This document shows, piece by piece, positions 23,621 to 35,093 of a stretch of DNA of 64,000 nucleotides. Origin of the DNA: Anaeramoeba flamelloides (lineage: Eukaryota; Metamonada; Anaeramoebidae); assembly GCA_027625915.1 (NCBI GenBank), contig JANTQA010000070.1:5461001-5525000 (forward strand), in the 5' to 3' direction. The position numbers and the translations under genes were made by a program. A model generated the notes under the pieces. That model saw nothing but the letters and a program-made list of their open reading frames with translations, did not search any database and was not told the origin of the DNA. Each line of letters begins with the position of its first letter. Within the stretch, counting starts at the first letter, position 1.

Positions 23621-24060
23621 CCTGTGAATACAAAACCATAATTCATTTGAATGGTTTGCTGGAATTGTTTTTTTTTCTTTATTTACTTTTTTCTTTGTTC
23701 CAGACATCAATCCAGTAATGGTCTTTTCCAAATTATTAAATCAATTTTTTTCAAAATCAAACTTCAACCGTTTCAATTTTTATAATGGTAAATTATTTTC
23801 AAATTGATTTCTTTTTATCTTGTTTTTTATTTTTCCAATGTTCAATATCAATAAATATTAAAACAAAAAATGAAAAAATGAATAATTAAAAGAAAATAAC
23901 AAATAAGTAATTATCTTCTTAACAATCAAATTTAATAGTATTAATGATTTGGGAGGTGTGTACCCTTTTGTTTCAAGAAGATTTTATCTGCACCTTATGT
24001 AAGATGATTCTCAGGTTTATTAATGGAAATTCTATTTCATGATTGAATATTTTTATATTA

Positions 24061-24257
24061 CAGTAAGTTATACTTTTAAGACACGAACATTGAACAAAAT
24101 TTAAGACACAAAAAATATCTTAAATTAAGGCATAAGATTCAAATTCTAGTAAAATAATTTGAGTAAAAAACAATTCCAAAAAATGTGCCTTAATTTGAGA
24201 TTTTTTTTGTGCCTTAAATTTCGTTAAATGTTTAAGTCTTAAAAGTGGAATTGACTA
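24061..24257. mobile_element. MITE family A, copy 5
   Basis: Diverged palindrome starting CAGTAAGTTATACTTTTAAG and ending AAGTGGAATTGACTA. The right arm still has GTGCCTTAATTTGAG and GTGCCTTAAATTTCG. TA flanks are present on both sides. Confidence 0.75.
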
Positions 24258-24706
24258 TATAAAAAACAGAAATTTCATTTTAGGAGATATATATGGATAT
24301 TTGAACTTTTCAAAAAATCAATCAAATTTATTAAATCAATAATTCTTTTACGAAAAAAAGGTATTTAAAATTTCAGGTATTTTCATCAGTAGATTTTTAG
24401 ACCATTTTTCAATGATATTAAGTTTTAAAAAATTCCATGATATATATACGAACTGGTTAAATCAAATTTTTCAAAGTAAAATTATTTCAGAAATTTTAAT
24501 AAAAAATAATTCAATATCAAAAAATATCATTTCTAATTAATTTATGAAGAGATATTTGTTTTTTTAAAACTACCATGAATTCCAAAATAAAAAGAACAAA
24601 ATTTTCATTCAGATTTTACAACAAAATTAAAATCACAACAAAAAATAAAAGACGAAGAGCCCCAATTGTAAAAGAGAAAATTATGTAAAGCATTAAAAAA
24701 AAAAGC

Positions 24707-25157
24707 GGACATGAAAATAATAACGGACTAGATTTTTAATTGTGAATATTAGTAAAATTTTATTTATTTACAATCAAATTCCTTTTTTTAAAGAATCGAA
24801 CTTTTTCAATTATAACTCACCCACTTATTAGAATGATGATTAATGGAATCGCACTTGTTCAAAACACCATTCAATCAATTAAAAAACAAGAATAAAAATT
24901 ATCATTTTCCAAACTCAAGTAAACCTCTATAGAACTAGATTGTTTTTCAAAAAAAGTTGATCTACTTGTGGTATCAAACAATTACCCGAGTATTCTAGAG
25001 AAACCTTACTTTGATGAACTTCAGGTAGGTTTATTACTAGGCTCATATAAAAAATTGGTTATTTATAATAAGGATTTGATTGAAAATATATGAAATTAAA
25101 CAAAAATTTTACTAATATTCACAATTAAAAATCTTGCAAGGGATTTTTTTCATGTCC
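24707..25157. mobile_element. Foldback element (about 451 bp) with Harbinger-like subterminal block
   Basis: GGACATGAAAA at 24707 pairs with TTTTCATGTCC ending at 25157. Inside this, GATTTTTAATTGTGAATATT pairs with the complementary sequence at about 25110-25131. The inner block resembles the one in the 458-bp and 411-bp foldbacks. The outermost bases and target duplication could not be fixed, so the limits are approximate. Confidence 0.55.
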
Positions 25158-25973
25158 AGTATTTTTTTCACTACTATATATAAAATCTTGACAGAATTAA
25201 TATTTTAAATTTTACATGATTTATTAACCTTATTTGGTAAACAGAATAAAAATTTTTTTACTTTTCTTTTGTAACAAATAATTTTTAAAGGTAAAAAATT
25301 TTGAATTAAAAATTTTCAAACTAAATCAAAAAAATAAAAAAAAAAAATAGAAGAATTTTTTTTAAAGAAACAATCTCACAATAGTGAGAAATTTGGTTTG
25401 ATTGAGAAACTTTTATTTAGTCTTTTTTTTAAGAGTATGAAATTGAATGTGTTTAGATTTGAAGAATTTTAAAGAGTACAATTGTCAAGTTATTCAGTTT
25501 ATTTTATGTGAACAATATAATTGCTATTTCATGAAGATCAAAATTTTGCTCAATTAAAGTTCCTCCAACTGAGTCTCTTGAATTAGCCAATTATAATCTT
25601 TCTCCTTTCAATATTTTTCCAAAAAATTTGTTTGATGATTATCAGAGAAAACAAAATGTTAGATCAGAACAAATTTAGTCTTTTACCAAAAGACTGAGAC
25701 TGTCTTTAATTTTTACAATCTTAAAATCAAATAAAAAATTCGTAAATACTTTGATCAAAACCCAATATTATTTTGCAAATTATACTTTTCTTTTAATGTA
25801 AACCCAAAACAAAACTAACTCTGTAAGATATGTGTTCTGAAGGAAAAAAATAATTCCTTTTGGTCCTACCTTTGGAAAAACAGAAAAAATAAAAAAAAAT
25901 TTCAAAAAGTAATCATTTTCTTGTTGTTTGTGATTTTTAATCAAATATTTCAATCTCTCAAAAAAACAATACA

Positions 25974-28900
25974 ATGTCAAGATTTAAATTAGTATGTGTC
26001 GGTGATGGTGCAACCGGAAAAACCTGTTTGTTAATTACCTTTGCAAAGAACAAGTGAGCATTTCCTTCTTTTCTTTTTGGTTTTGAAATTTAATTCCTTG
26101 CAATTGTTTTTACTTTTTTTTATTTAAAAAAATCCTTTTCATCACAACCACTTAAGATTCCCAGAACAATATGTTCCAACTGTTTTTGAGAATTATATTG
26201 CAGACATTACCGTTGATGGAAACCAATACGAACTTAATCTATGGGATACAGCAGGTAACATTTTTTCTTTTAAATTTTTCCTTTTCGATTGTTTCGATCG
26301 AATTTTTTTCAATAAATAATTTTTTTTTTTTTTTTTTCTAAAAACTTTTTCTTTGTGATACGATCGTAATAAATTAGGCCAAGAAGATTATGATAGACTT
26401 CGCCCATTATCATACCCTGATTCAGATGTTGTAATAATCGGATTTTCTGTTGACAATCATCTTTCTTATGACAATGTTACAGATAAGGTAAAAGAATTTC
26501 CTTTTTTTTTTTCTTTTTTTTAATACAAAGATATTTTTCCATTTCTTCAAATTTAAAAAAAAAACTCTTTTGTTTTTCTTCATTTAGAATCATTTTTCTC
26601 TTTCTTTCGAATTTTTCTTCTCATGAATTTTAAAAATACCAAAAACACTTTTCCCTTAAAATCTTAAAATTTTATTGTCTCCCAAATAACTAATCAAAAA
26701 CTTTGTTTCTTCTTTCTGAAAATACCTTTATTTTGTCAAAACCTAAAAAAAAAAAAAAAAAAAAATAACCAAACTAAAAAGTGGGCTGATGAAGTGGATC
26801 ACTTTTGTCCTAGAGTACCAAAACTTTTAGTTGGATTAAAAATTGATCTTAGAAAAGACCAAGGAACAATTGAAAAACTTCAAAAAAAGAAGCTTGCACC
26901 AATTACTTTTGAAAAAGTAAAATAATCCTTTTTTTTTTTTTTTTTTCATTTTTTTCAAAAATATCCTTTTTTTGTATTTTGGCAAATTTTAAACAAATTG
27001 TGGTTACAGTCAAATCTAAAACCCGGAAATTTCTGAAACCCGGTAATTCCATTTTTCTGATCAATTGTAAATATTAGTAAAAAGTCAAAAATATACTCCC
27101 ATTTTACAGATAAACAACCCAATTACCCAGCAACTTATAACCTTTCCAATTGGGGTATTGGTTAAATATTCTGAATCCATTAATTTTAACTCTTTGGTAA
27201 ATTCAGAAATCAAAAAAATCCAAAATTTGTAAAATTAATTGAGAACATTAGTGAAAATTGAAAATCAAATTTATTGCGATTTTCCCTTTAGATAAATTCT
27301 AAATTTATTAGGAATCATCTTTATAAGAATTATTGTGTGACATCATTTATGAAATAAGAGTTTTATTTACTTTATATCTTTCTTTTAATAATTTTTTCAA
27401 AATTTTAAATTTCTATTGGGAACCTTAGAGGATTTATTTTTTGACAAAATGGTTTTCATAATTTAATGAAAATTTACAATAATCAAACACCTCTCTCAAA
27501 TTCAAATTCTTTCAAATATTTTAAAAAGTATGAAAATGCTTTTTTATTTCAAAATTTAAAATCAAAAGTGGATTTTCATTTTTAGTAATGTTCTCAATTA
27601 ATTTTACAAATTTTGGATTTTTTTGATTTCTGAATTCACCAAAGAGTTAAAAATGATGGATTCAGAATATTTAACCAATACCCCAATTGGAAAGGTTATA
27701 AGTTGCTGGGTAATTGGGTTATTTGTCTGTAAAATGGGAGTATATTTTTGACTTTTTACTAATATTTACAATTGATCAGAAAAATGGAATTACCGGGTTT
27801 CAGAAATTTCCGGGTTTTAGATTTGACTGTTAACTAAGAAACACTAACACTTTTTTTTTTTTGATTAAACTGATTCAAATTAGTTTCCAAAAATCCCCAG
27901 GTCTTTAAATTTTTTCAATATAGCATTTAGATGAGTGTTGCATTGATCCAAAAGAGTTCTTAAAGATGTAAAAAGTGTTACTCAAACTGTTTGGTTCAAT
28001 CTTTAAGGGTTTGTGTAACAACTTGTTTAAACTTTTATTTCTCACTTTTTTAAAATGCTTTAATGCTGGTATTTGAATAATAAATGGGATAAAATTTTCA
28101 CTTCATTTTCCAGATTTTTGCTACAAACAAAATTTCAAAGAAAAAGATTGGAATTTATCATCTCTGTTTATTTGTTTTATGCATATTTTGTTTTATTGTT
28201 TTATTCAATATTTTGGTACACTTTGGGGGAAATAAAAATCCTAAATGACAGATTCTGCAAGAATTGTAAAACAAGAACGATAACCAGATGAAAATATATT
28301 CCATTTAAATTTCAAATACCAGTACGTGTTTTATAAAATGTCTTCGAGTCATTTTCAAAAAAATGAAGAGCAAGAGTGTTTTCAAAAGTGTTCTATTTAA
28401 TCTTATAAAATTTTTTTACATCTTATCTTGTAAAGCCGGTTTATTTAACTTTTTGCAAATGGCTTTAATATATGCTTCATAAATTATCTTCTAGTCATTT
28501 TCAAAAAATGAAGAGCAAATGTGTTTTCAAAAGTGTTCTATTTCATCTTATAAAATTTTTATACCTCTTATCTTGTAAAACCTGTTTATACAACTTTTTG
28601 CAAATGGCTTTAATATAAGCCAAATTTCAAAATTAGGGGCAAACTTTTTTATTATTATTGTTTTCAATTTTCATTTGTCTTTCAAAAAATAAAATGATTG
28701 CAATATATTTATTAATTTATATTGGTTATTATCTCTAAATACTTTAATAAAATACATTATTATTCAAAAAAAAAAAACAATTTTACAAATTTTTTTCTGA
28801 TGAAAAATCTGCCCTTATTTTTGAAATTAAGCTTATGCTTCATAAATTATCTTCTAGTCATTTTCAAAAAAATGAAGAGCAAATGTGTTTTCAAAAGTGT

Positions 28901-30281
28901 TCTATTTCATCTTATAAAATTTTTTTACCTCTTATCTTGTAAAACCTGTTTATACAACTTTTTGCAAATGGTTTTATTTCTTCTAAAATTATTTGATTTG
29001 CTGCCATTTTCCAATTACAGTCATTTTCCCAAAAGTGCAAATCAAAAGTTGAGAACGGTATCTCAGAAAAAGGCTTTTCAAATTAAATATAATTATATTT
29101 ATATCCTTACAAATCTTTTGTCTAAACTGTTTTGAAAATGGCTTTAAAAAACTTGGTTTTTTATTTAAATTTCTCAATAATAATTTTTTTTTACTATTTT
29201 TTTTCATATAAAGCCATATTTTGGATCTTAAAAGTAATTATATGAAAATATACTAGCTCTCAGGATTGAAGGAAAATAAATTTTTTTTACAACACTAAAA
29301 AAAAAAAAAATTGTTTGTTAAATATTCATATCGGTATTTTAGAATTAAATTTGAAAAATTTTTCACTTCTTGAGCCGTGTTTTTTCGTTTACTTTCGATC
29401 TTTATTCAAAGAAACCCATTCTACTTTGGTGAGATCATTTTACTTAAAGTGCTCTTTATATAGAATCATTCATTTATTTGAATTCAAATTTTTAATTTTA
29501 CAACAAAAACCTGAGAAAAAAAAAAAAAAGCAAATCAAGCGAAAATTTTCCTCACTTAATACTAAAATACCTGTAAATCCGAATTCATGAAAATGATTTA
29601 AAAATACATTCACATATTTTTTTCAACTTGCTTATTTAGAACCGATTTGATCAGTATAAAGGGAATTGATCTTATAAAGTCATTTTAACAAAGTGAACTA
29701 AAAAAGTTTCAAAAAGTTTTAATTCTGAAAAGATTTTTACTTTATTAAAACAGAAAATTTCAAAAATTTTTTTATTCTGAAAAAGTTTTCACGTTTTTGA
29801 AATAGAATACTTCAAAAAAGTTTTAAAAAAGTCCCCACTTCTCTCAAACTGCCACAAAGATCGAATCAAACAGTTTGAGTAACACCTTTTATAAATTATG
29901 GTACTCAAATTTGTAAAATAGCTGTATTGTAAAAATAATGTTAATTTATTCAAAAATTCCTATATTATTTCTTTTTACAAATTTCGAAATATTATTTGTT
30001 TTTGTTTTTTGGTTACACAAATGGGATCACAAGAAGAAATTCGTGAAATCAAACCATTATTAAACTATGTCTCATCCTATTCACTTAACTCTAATTTTCC
30101 TTTATTTCTTATTACTCCTCCCCTTTACAACAAATAGGGACAAGAATTGGCCAAAAAAATTGGCGCTGTTGCATATGTTGAATGTTCAGCCAAAACAAGA
30201 GACGGTCTTCGCGAAGTATTCGAAGAAGCGGTTCGATCTGCAAAATTAAAAAAAAAAAAGGGAGGATGCTCAATTTTGTAA
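25974..30281 (+). CDS. Rac/Rho-family small GTPase, five exons
   Basis: Exons 25974-26053, 26157-26254, 26378-26487, 26782-26916 and 30138-30281 join through GT-AG introns into a 188-residue Rac-like GTPase, the usual length. It should cycle between GDP and GTP at membranes and control actin. Seen: G1 GDGATGKT (10-17; Rac1 has Val where this has Thr14), the effector loop PTVFENY with Thr35, G3 [17 protein letters not shown], the Rho insert helix ([18 protein letters not shown]), G5 ECSAKT, a polybasic tail KLKKKKGG, and the CAAX box CSIL. A final Leu predicts geranylgeranylation. The G4 motif is LKID (115-118) rather than the usual TKxD or NKxD, which is unusual. Introns are 103, 123, 294 and 3221 bp; the last is filled with transposable elements. 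The start ATG is the first one giving the canonical N-terminus. Confidence 0.95.
27007..27829. mobile_element. Harbinger-like long-TIR foldback, 823 bp, TTA duplication
   Basis: Terminal inverted repeats of about 260 bp start CAGTCAAATCTAAAACCCGG and differ at only about five positions over the outer 230 bp. The duplication is TTA at 27004-27006 and 27830-27832. Near-identical arms and clean duplications indicate recent insertion. The inner ends share the block GAACATTAGTGAAAATTGAA with family B. The central 300 bp has no transposase. Confidence 0.9.
28066..28322. mobile_element. Foldback MITE family C, copy 2 (257 bp)
   Basis: CTGGTATTTGAATAATAAAT on the left pairs with AAATTTCAAATACCAG on the right. 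The subterminal words TTTTCACTTCATTTTCC on the left and GATGAAAATATATTCC on the right are less well paired. Lies in intron 4 of the Rho gene. Confidence 0.7.
28341..28975 (+). repeat. Three tandem copies of a 145-146-bp unit, one interrupted by a MITE
   Basis: Units start at 28341, 28487 and 28850 with TCTTC(G/T)AGTCATTTTC and contain GAAGAGCAA, GTGTTTTCAAAAGTGTTCTA and ATCTTATAAAATTTTT. Copies two and three would be 145 bp apart once the 216-bp family F element plus a 2-bp duplication is removed. A weak fourth copy may follow at about 29020-29150. The unit has no coding appearance. Confidence 0.85.
28618..28833. mobile_element. MITE family F, intact copy (216 bp) with visible empty site
   Basis: The ends are AGCCAAATTTCAAAATTAGG and its near complement at about 28814-28833. 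TA is duplicated at 28616-28617 and 28834-28835. The neighbouring tandem unit (around 28463-28486) has the same sequence without the insert, TTTAATATATGCTTCAT, and so shows the pre-insertion site. TA duplication suggests a Tc1/mariner-type transposase. Confidence 0.88.
30021..30068 (+). pseudogene. Exon-like relic resembling the start of Rho exon 5
   Basis: The frame from ATG at 30021 reads [16 protein letters not shown] and continues VSS. It lines up without much strain with [17 protein letters not shown], encoded 70 bp downstream in exon 5. A GTCTCA that could act as a donor follows TAT. No AG acceptor stands directly before it, and including it would break the canonical Rho fold. It may be a decayed duplicate of exon 5 or an unused alternative exon. 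Confidence 0.35.
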
Positions 30282-31108
30282 TTCTTCTGCAAACGATTCT
30301 TTCTAAAAAAAATCATTTGTGTATTTAATTATTTCTGAAATTTCTTCTTTTTTTTTTTTTTTTTTTTTTTTGTTTTTATTGTCATTGGGACTTAATTTCT
30401 CAAAAAAAAAAATCTTTATAATTATGATCCAAATTTTTCTGATCCAAATAATTTTAAATTTCAAACAAAATTGAAATTAAAAAAAAAAAAATTATAATTT
30501 GTGTGTTCTCATTCATCTTTTTTATATTGAGCACAATCTTTTTTTTTTTTTTCTTTTTTAAATTTTTATTTCTTGATTTTGTTTGAAAATTCTAAATAAA
30601 TAAGAAATTATATTCAAAAAAATATAACAATCTTTTTAGTTTTTTTTCCTTCTCTTTTTCTTTTTTTGGAATTCGCATTTCTTTTTAAAGAAAAATTTTG
30701 ATTGGAAGAAGGTAAAATATTTGCCATCAATCTTTTGTGTTCTAAATACTGATGCTTTGTTTTACTTAGCCGAACATTACTTTATTTATGTATAATACCC
30801 AACCATCAAATAAACTAATTTTCAGTCAAAGGTGGCCAGTTGTAATGGGTGAAATATATGTGTTTAAAGGGTTTGCATGGATATTAGAAGTAAAATTTCA
30901 TTTCAGAAATTTTCAAAATTGAAATCTTTTTTTCACAGGATTTTTTTTTTCGATTTTTTTTTGAAATGTAATTCAGTTGCAAAAATTTTTTTATTGCAAG
31001 ATCAAGAGTCACTTGGTAAAAATGTGTTATTCTAAGGTTATTGAAACCATGGAAAGATTGTTGAGAAATCATATTGATTTCTATTGGAATTCTATCGATC
31101 TTTGATCT

Positions 31109-31272
31109 TGATATTTGTTTAATAAATATGAAAAATTGTTACTTCATTTTCATTCCCCTTTTCAAATAGAGAACACAAATACCAACACACTTTGTTTGGG
31201 GACTTGGTTTCCAAAGGAAAAGTATGGAAAATGAAGTTAAAAATTGTTTCCTATTTATTATTCGAATACTAG
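31109..31272. mobile_element. Foldback MITE family C, copy 3
   Basis: The left arm (ATATTTGTTTAATAAATATG, then GTTACTTCATTTTC) pairs with the right arm (GAAAATGAAGTTAAAAATTG, then TTTATTATTCGAATACTAG). Terminal bases are partly mutated. Confidence 0.6.
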
Positions 31273-32341
31273 TAAAAGATTAAACCGAATATTTTTTTTT
31301 TTTCTCAATGTCCTCTGGTTTAGGAGTTTTTCAATTTTTAAGAAAATCTTATTATTAATTAGTTTTATTTTAGGTGGATATCAATAATTCTTTAATGTGT
31401 ATTATTCTGTTTATTTCTTATTTGTTTTTCAAGGGTCAATTATTTAAAATAATTGATATTTGTAAAAAAAAAATGGGTCCCTTTGATTGTTACTGAGTCA
31501 AATTTCTTTTGTATTAAAAGGTGTATTGTTTTGTTTGAACTTTTTTAAAGAAATTAAAAAGATTGAATTAAGAATATGAAAAAGAGAATAATATGATAAA
31601 ATATCAATTGTTTAAAAAAGGTATCCTTTGAAAAAAAAAGCTAAAGCAATGAAATCGTTATCAGTTAAAATTTTCACTTGAATCTTTTGGGTTGAAATCT
31701 AAGATTTATAAAAAACTAATGGGATTTTTTTCTTCATTTTTGAATTTTAAACTCAAAAAATAAGTTTATTAAAAAAAAATGAATTTTACAAGAATAAAAG
31801 TTTTTCTTTCGTTTTCCTAGGTTTTCCAAAAATAATAATTTTTATATTATTCTGAGAGTGATGTTTGAAAGTGTTTCTTTTTTTAATGAGTTTGTCGGTA
31901 AACGAAAGTTTTTTTTTTTTTCTTTGGGTTAATAATTCTTCTAATCTATTCAATATTCCAAAACAAAAGTAATATTTAATAGGTTGTGTTCTTTGAGTTG
32001 TTGTTGGTTGTAATTTTTTGAGATTAAATTTATTGTTTCTATTGTTAAGAATTGTTTCTTTGAATTTTTTTTTTTCAAAATATACTAATTTTTAAAATTT
32101 TTTTCAAATTTGATATATAAATTTTTAATGAGAATTTTTGGTTTTAAAAAAAGTTATTCAAATGGATTTGGCTTTACTAGAGTTAACATATTGTAAAAAA
32201 TATATTAGTCTAGATTTCTAAAAATGGGATTTCTTGGATCTTTTTTAAGATTGGAGTTGTTTTTTTTTATTTGAAATTCTAGCATTTTGAGTGTTATTCC
32301 GACAATTTGATAGAAACGAAATTGTAGTTATTATATTACTA

Positions 32342-32537
32342 CAGTCAGTTCCACTTTTAAGGCACAAATTTTCAACCAAATTTAAGGCACAATAAAAATC
32401 TCAAATTAAGACACAAAATTCAGATTCTAGTAAAATAAATTGTAATAAAAAAAATTACAAATTTTGTGCCTTAATTTGAGATTTTTTTGTGCCTTAAATT
32501 TCGTTGATAGTTTGTGTCTTAAAAGTGGAAATGACTG
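32342..32537. mobile_element. MITE family A, copy 6 (196 bp)
   Basis: Well preserved: CAGTCAGTTCCACTTTTAAG to GTGGAAATGACTG, with TA at 32340-32341 and 32538-32539. The right arm keeps GTGCCTTAATTTGAG and GTGCCTTAAATTTCG. Confidence 0.88.
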
Positions 32538-33507
32538 TAATAATATGTTCTCTAATATTATCAAATTTGTAAGTTTGAACTAAAACAATTTGTAATTTTT
32601 GAATTCCAAAAAAAAAAAAAAAAAAAAAATGAGACTGTTATGATTAATCTTAAGAATTATAATTAAAAAGTTTATTTTTTTTTCTTGGAATTTTTTTATC
32701 AAAGTGGGTCTGATTAGAAAAAAACAACTATTAAAAAATAATAATAAATGTAAAATTTAAAAGTTTTGAAATAGTAAAAAATGAGAAACGAAAATCCTAA
32801 TATATTGTCTTATAGTTAAAGTCTTATCAAGGTTTTTTTTTTAATTCGAAAGAATTGAGCACAATCAAATATTTTACTCCCATCCCTATAATTTAAAAAA
32901 AAACCTAAAGAGAGTGGAATACAAATTATTAATAATAAATTGTTGGATTTTTGTTTATTAATAATAATATTTTTCTATTGGATTTACCTGGTATCTGTAT
33001 TCATTTGGATGTTATGGGGTATCTTCAAGCAACAAAATTTTCTAAATTTTGCTGAAATTGAGAGAATTGGATAAATTTGAATATTTTACTTCATTCTTTT
33101 AAATTTTTCAAAGCTAATGGAGTTTTTTTTTCAATATTATCTTTTTATTACTTAATTAACAAAAATTAACAGTGGTTTTCTTGGGGTTTTCAGTTTTATT
33201 CGCAAAATCAATTGATTTTACAAATAAACTAAAAAATCAAGAAAATGTAATTGTAAATAAGAAGAATAATCAGTACCCATTAAAAAATATTTCGTTTAAG
33301 AATAAAAAAAAAATATAATAATGAAGTAAATTTTTAAAAGAAAAAATGAATTATAAAATTTGTTCTCAAAAAATAGATATAGACAATTTTTGAGACATTT
33401 TTTTCAAAAAAAAAAAATGAAAACTTTTAAAACAAATCCAATTCACATTTTGAAAAAAAATTGGGTCATTAAAAAAAATGAGTTCAGTTAAAAATTTGTT
33501 TTCGTTT

Positions 33508-34247
33508 TTTAAATAGCAAATATAATCAAAATGATTTTTGATCAAAGTAAAATTTTATTAACAAGCCTTACATTTAAGAAAAACACAAGTTACGATCAAT
33601 TATAATTTTCAATTGTTATATTTTTTCGTTAAATTTTGACCTTTTAGAATTGCTTTGTAAGACTAAAAATACACAAAAGGGCTTTTAATTGTAAATTTTA
33701 CTAAAACTGTTAATTTTTTTTTATGGTATTAGATTCCAATGTCAAGTTAGTGATTTTTTTAGAAGACCAAAAATTAATAATTGTTTTGCTTTAAAGTTTG
33801 TCCATGAGAATTTGTAGAATATAAATGATTTTTAAAATATTAATATTTCGGTAATAAAATTTTGATTGTAATACATTAGTGGAAAACAATCTCTATTGAA
33901 AAAAATATCTTTTTTGGAAGATTTTATAATTCAATTTAGTTTAAAAGGATATTTAAGATTAACTTTGATAAATTTGTATACATTAATAATGATAAATATT
34001 TTATTGAATTAATAGATTTTAATATTTCTTAATAAATAGATTTCCCATTTTAGTAAAGTTTACTTTAAAATTTTAAATTTAATTTTTTGAGTTCCACAAC
34101 AGTTCTTAAATGTCAAAATGTAACTATTTAATATTGTCTTTTGAAAATTATAATTGCTAATGAGTTTAGTTTTTCTTGAGTGTAAGATTTGTTCCTAAAA
34201 TTTTACTTTTATCAAAAATCATCATGATTATATTTGCTATTTAAATA
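33508..34247. mobile_element. Foldback element H (about 740 bp)
   Basis: Inverted arms of about 150 bp. TTTAAATAGCAAATATAATC near 33510 pairs with its complement ending near 34246, and the arms continue through GTAAAATTTTA and AATTATAATTTTCAA. Only AT-rich sequence lies between. No target duplication could be fixed. The right end abuts a half-length family A element at 34248. Confidence 0.6.
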
Positions 34248-34292
34248 CAGTCAGTTTCACTTTTAAGGCACAAACTTTCAACAAAATTTTTG
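34248..34292 (+). mobile_element. MITE family A, half copy
   Basis: The first 45 bp of the family (CAGTCAGTTTCACTTTTAAG and on to TTTCAACAAAATTT) are almost perfect, then the similarity stops. Only one arm is present, touching element H. It is a truncated copy or the scar of a rearrangement. Confidence 0.75.
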
Positions 34293-35093
34293 ACTGAGGC
34301 AATTTTTTTAAGGGGATAATTATATTTTTCATTTTTTGAGTGCCACCATTTATGTGAAAATGAATTCTTCAAATTATTTCTTTAGCCAAATACATTGACA
34401 TTTTAATAGATTCTAGGGTGGTATATATCCTAGTATAAGATATTTTCATAACAACGAAAAAAAGGAAATCAAAAAAATGAAGAAATTGAGCAAAAAAATA
34501 AATAAAAAACATTTATTTCAAGCTCTTATCTATAATTTTTTACACAATTAAATATTCTTTATTTATTTTTTATTTTTAATTCTTTCTGAAAATAATTTTG
34601 TTTAAAAATGTTTGATAAACAAATCCCTTTTTATTTCTAAAGAATTTACAAAATGAATTTGAAAATCCTATTTTCATTTAATTCATCTAATTCTGGTTTT
34701 AGTTCAGAAAATCTGATATTTTCTGAATTTTTCTTGAGAATAACGGTTTATTGGACAAATTCGTTTGATTTTATAAGAATTTTTTTTCCATTAAATGGAG
34801 AACTCAAAAATTATTCTGAATCTGATTGAAATTTTTTCTAAAATTTTACAATTATTTTGATTTGAATCTATTGTAACTGTTTTCTGATTCCAAGAATTAG
34901 ACCCCTCTATTTTAATTTTGAAATAGTATTCTTTGCTTTGGCTTGGTTTGATAAAAATATTTGAAAATTGAATTTTGAAATTAAATTTGGAAATAAATAA
35001 TTTTTTAAAATAATAATAAATAGTAATGGTGTGAGAAATTCAAGGAAAAAAATAGTTTGTATTCAGACAAACTAAGAAGATAAAGAAAATTAA

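Larger units (their letters stand above)
20826..25973. other. AT-rich region between the transposase fragment and the Rho gene
   Basis: No gene recognised. It holds a hairpin repeat of family E near 22230-22310, a T-rich degenerate repeat tract (about 23230-23620), a family A copy (24061-24257) and a 451-bp foldback (24707-25157). The frame at 23486-23731 is the antisense of the T-rich tract and looks lysine-rich only for that reason. Confidence 0.5.
26917..30137 (+). other. 3.2-kb intron 4 of the Rho gene, transposon-filled
   Basis: Begins GTAAAATAAT after the ITFEK codons and ends ACAAATAG before GQELAKK, phase 0. Its contents in order are an 823-bp long-TIR foldback (27007-27829), a family C foldback (28066-28322), a three-copy tandem repeat (28341-28975) broken by a family F MITE (28618-28833), AT-rich filler, and a short exon-like segment (30021-30068). 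The other three introns of the gene are 103-294 bp, so nearly all of the extra length is mobile or repeated DNA. Confidence 0.88.

Noticed and set aside
23486-23731. Lysine-rich 81-residue frame
   Set aside because: It translates the antisense of a T-rich repetitive tract and shows no family pattern.
28722-29590. Hydrophobic frames of 72-137 residues in Rho intron 4
   Set aside because: They run across tandem units and the MITE boundary; composition explains the hydrophobic residues.
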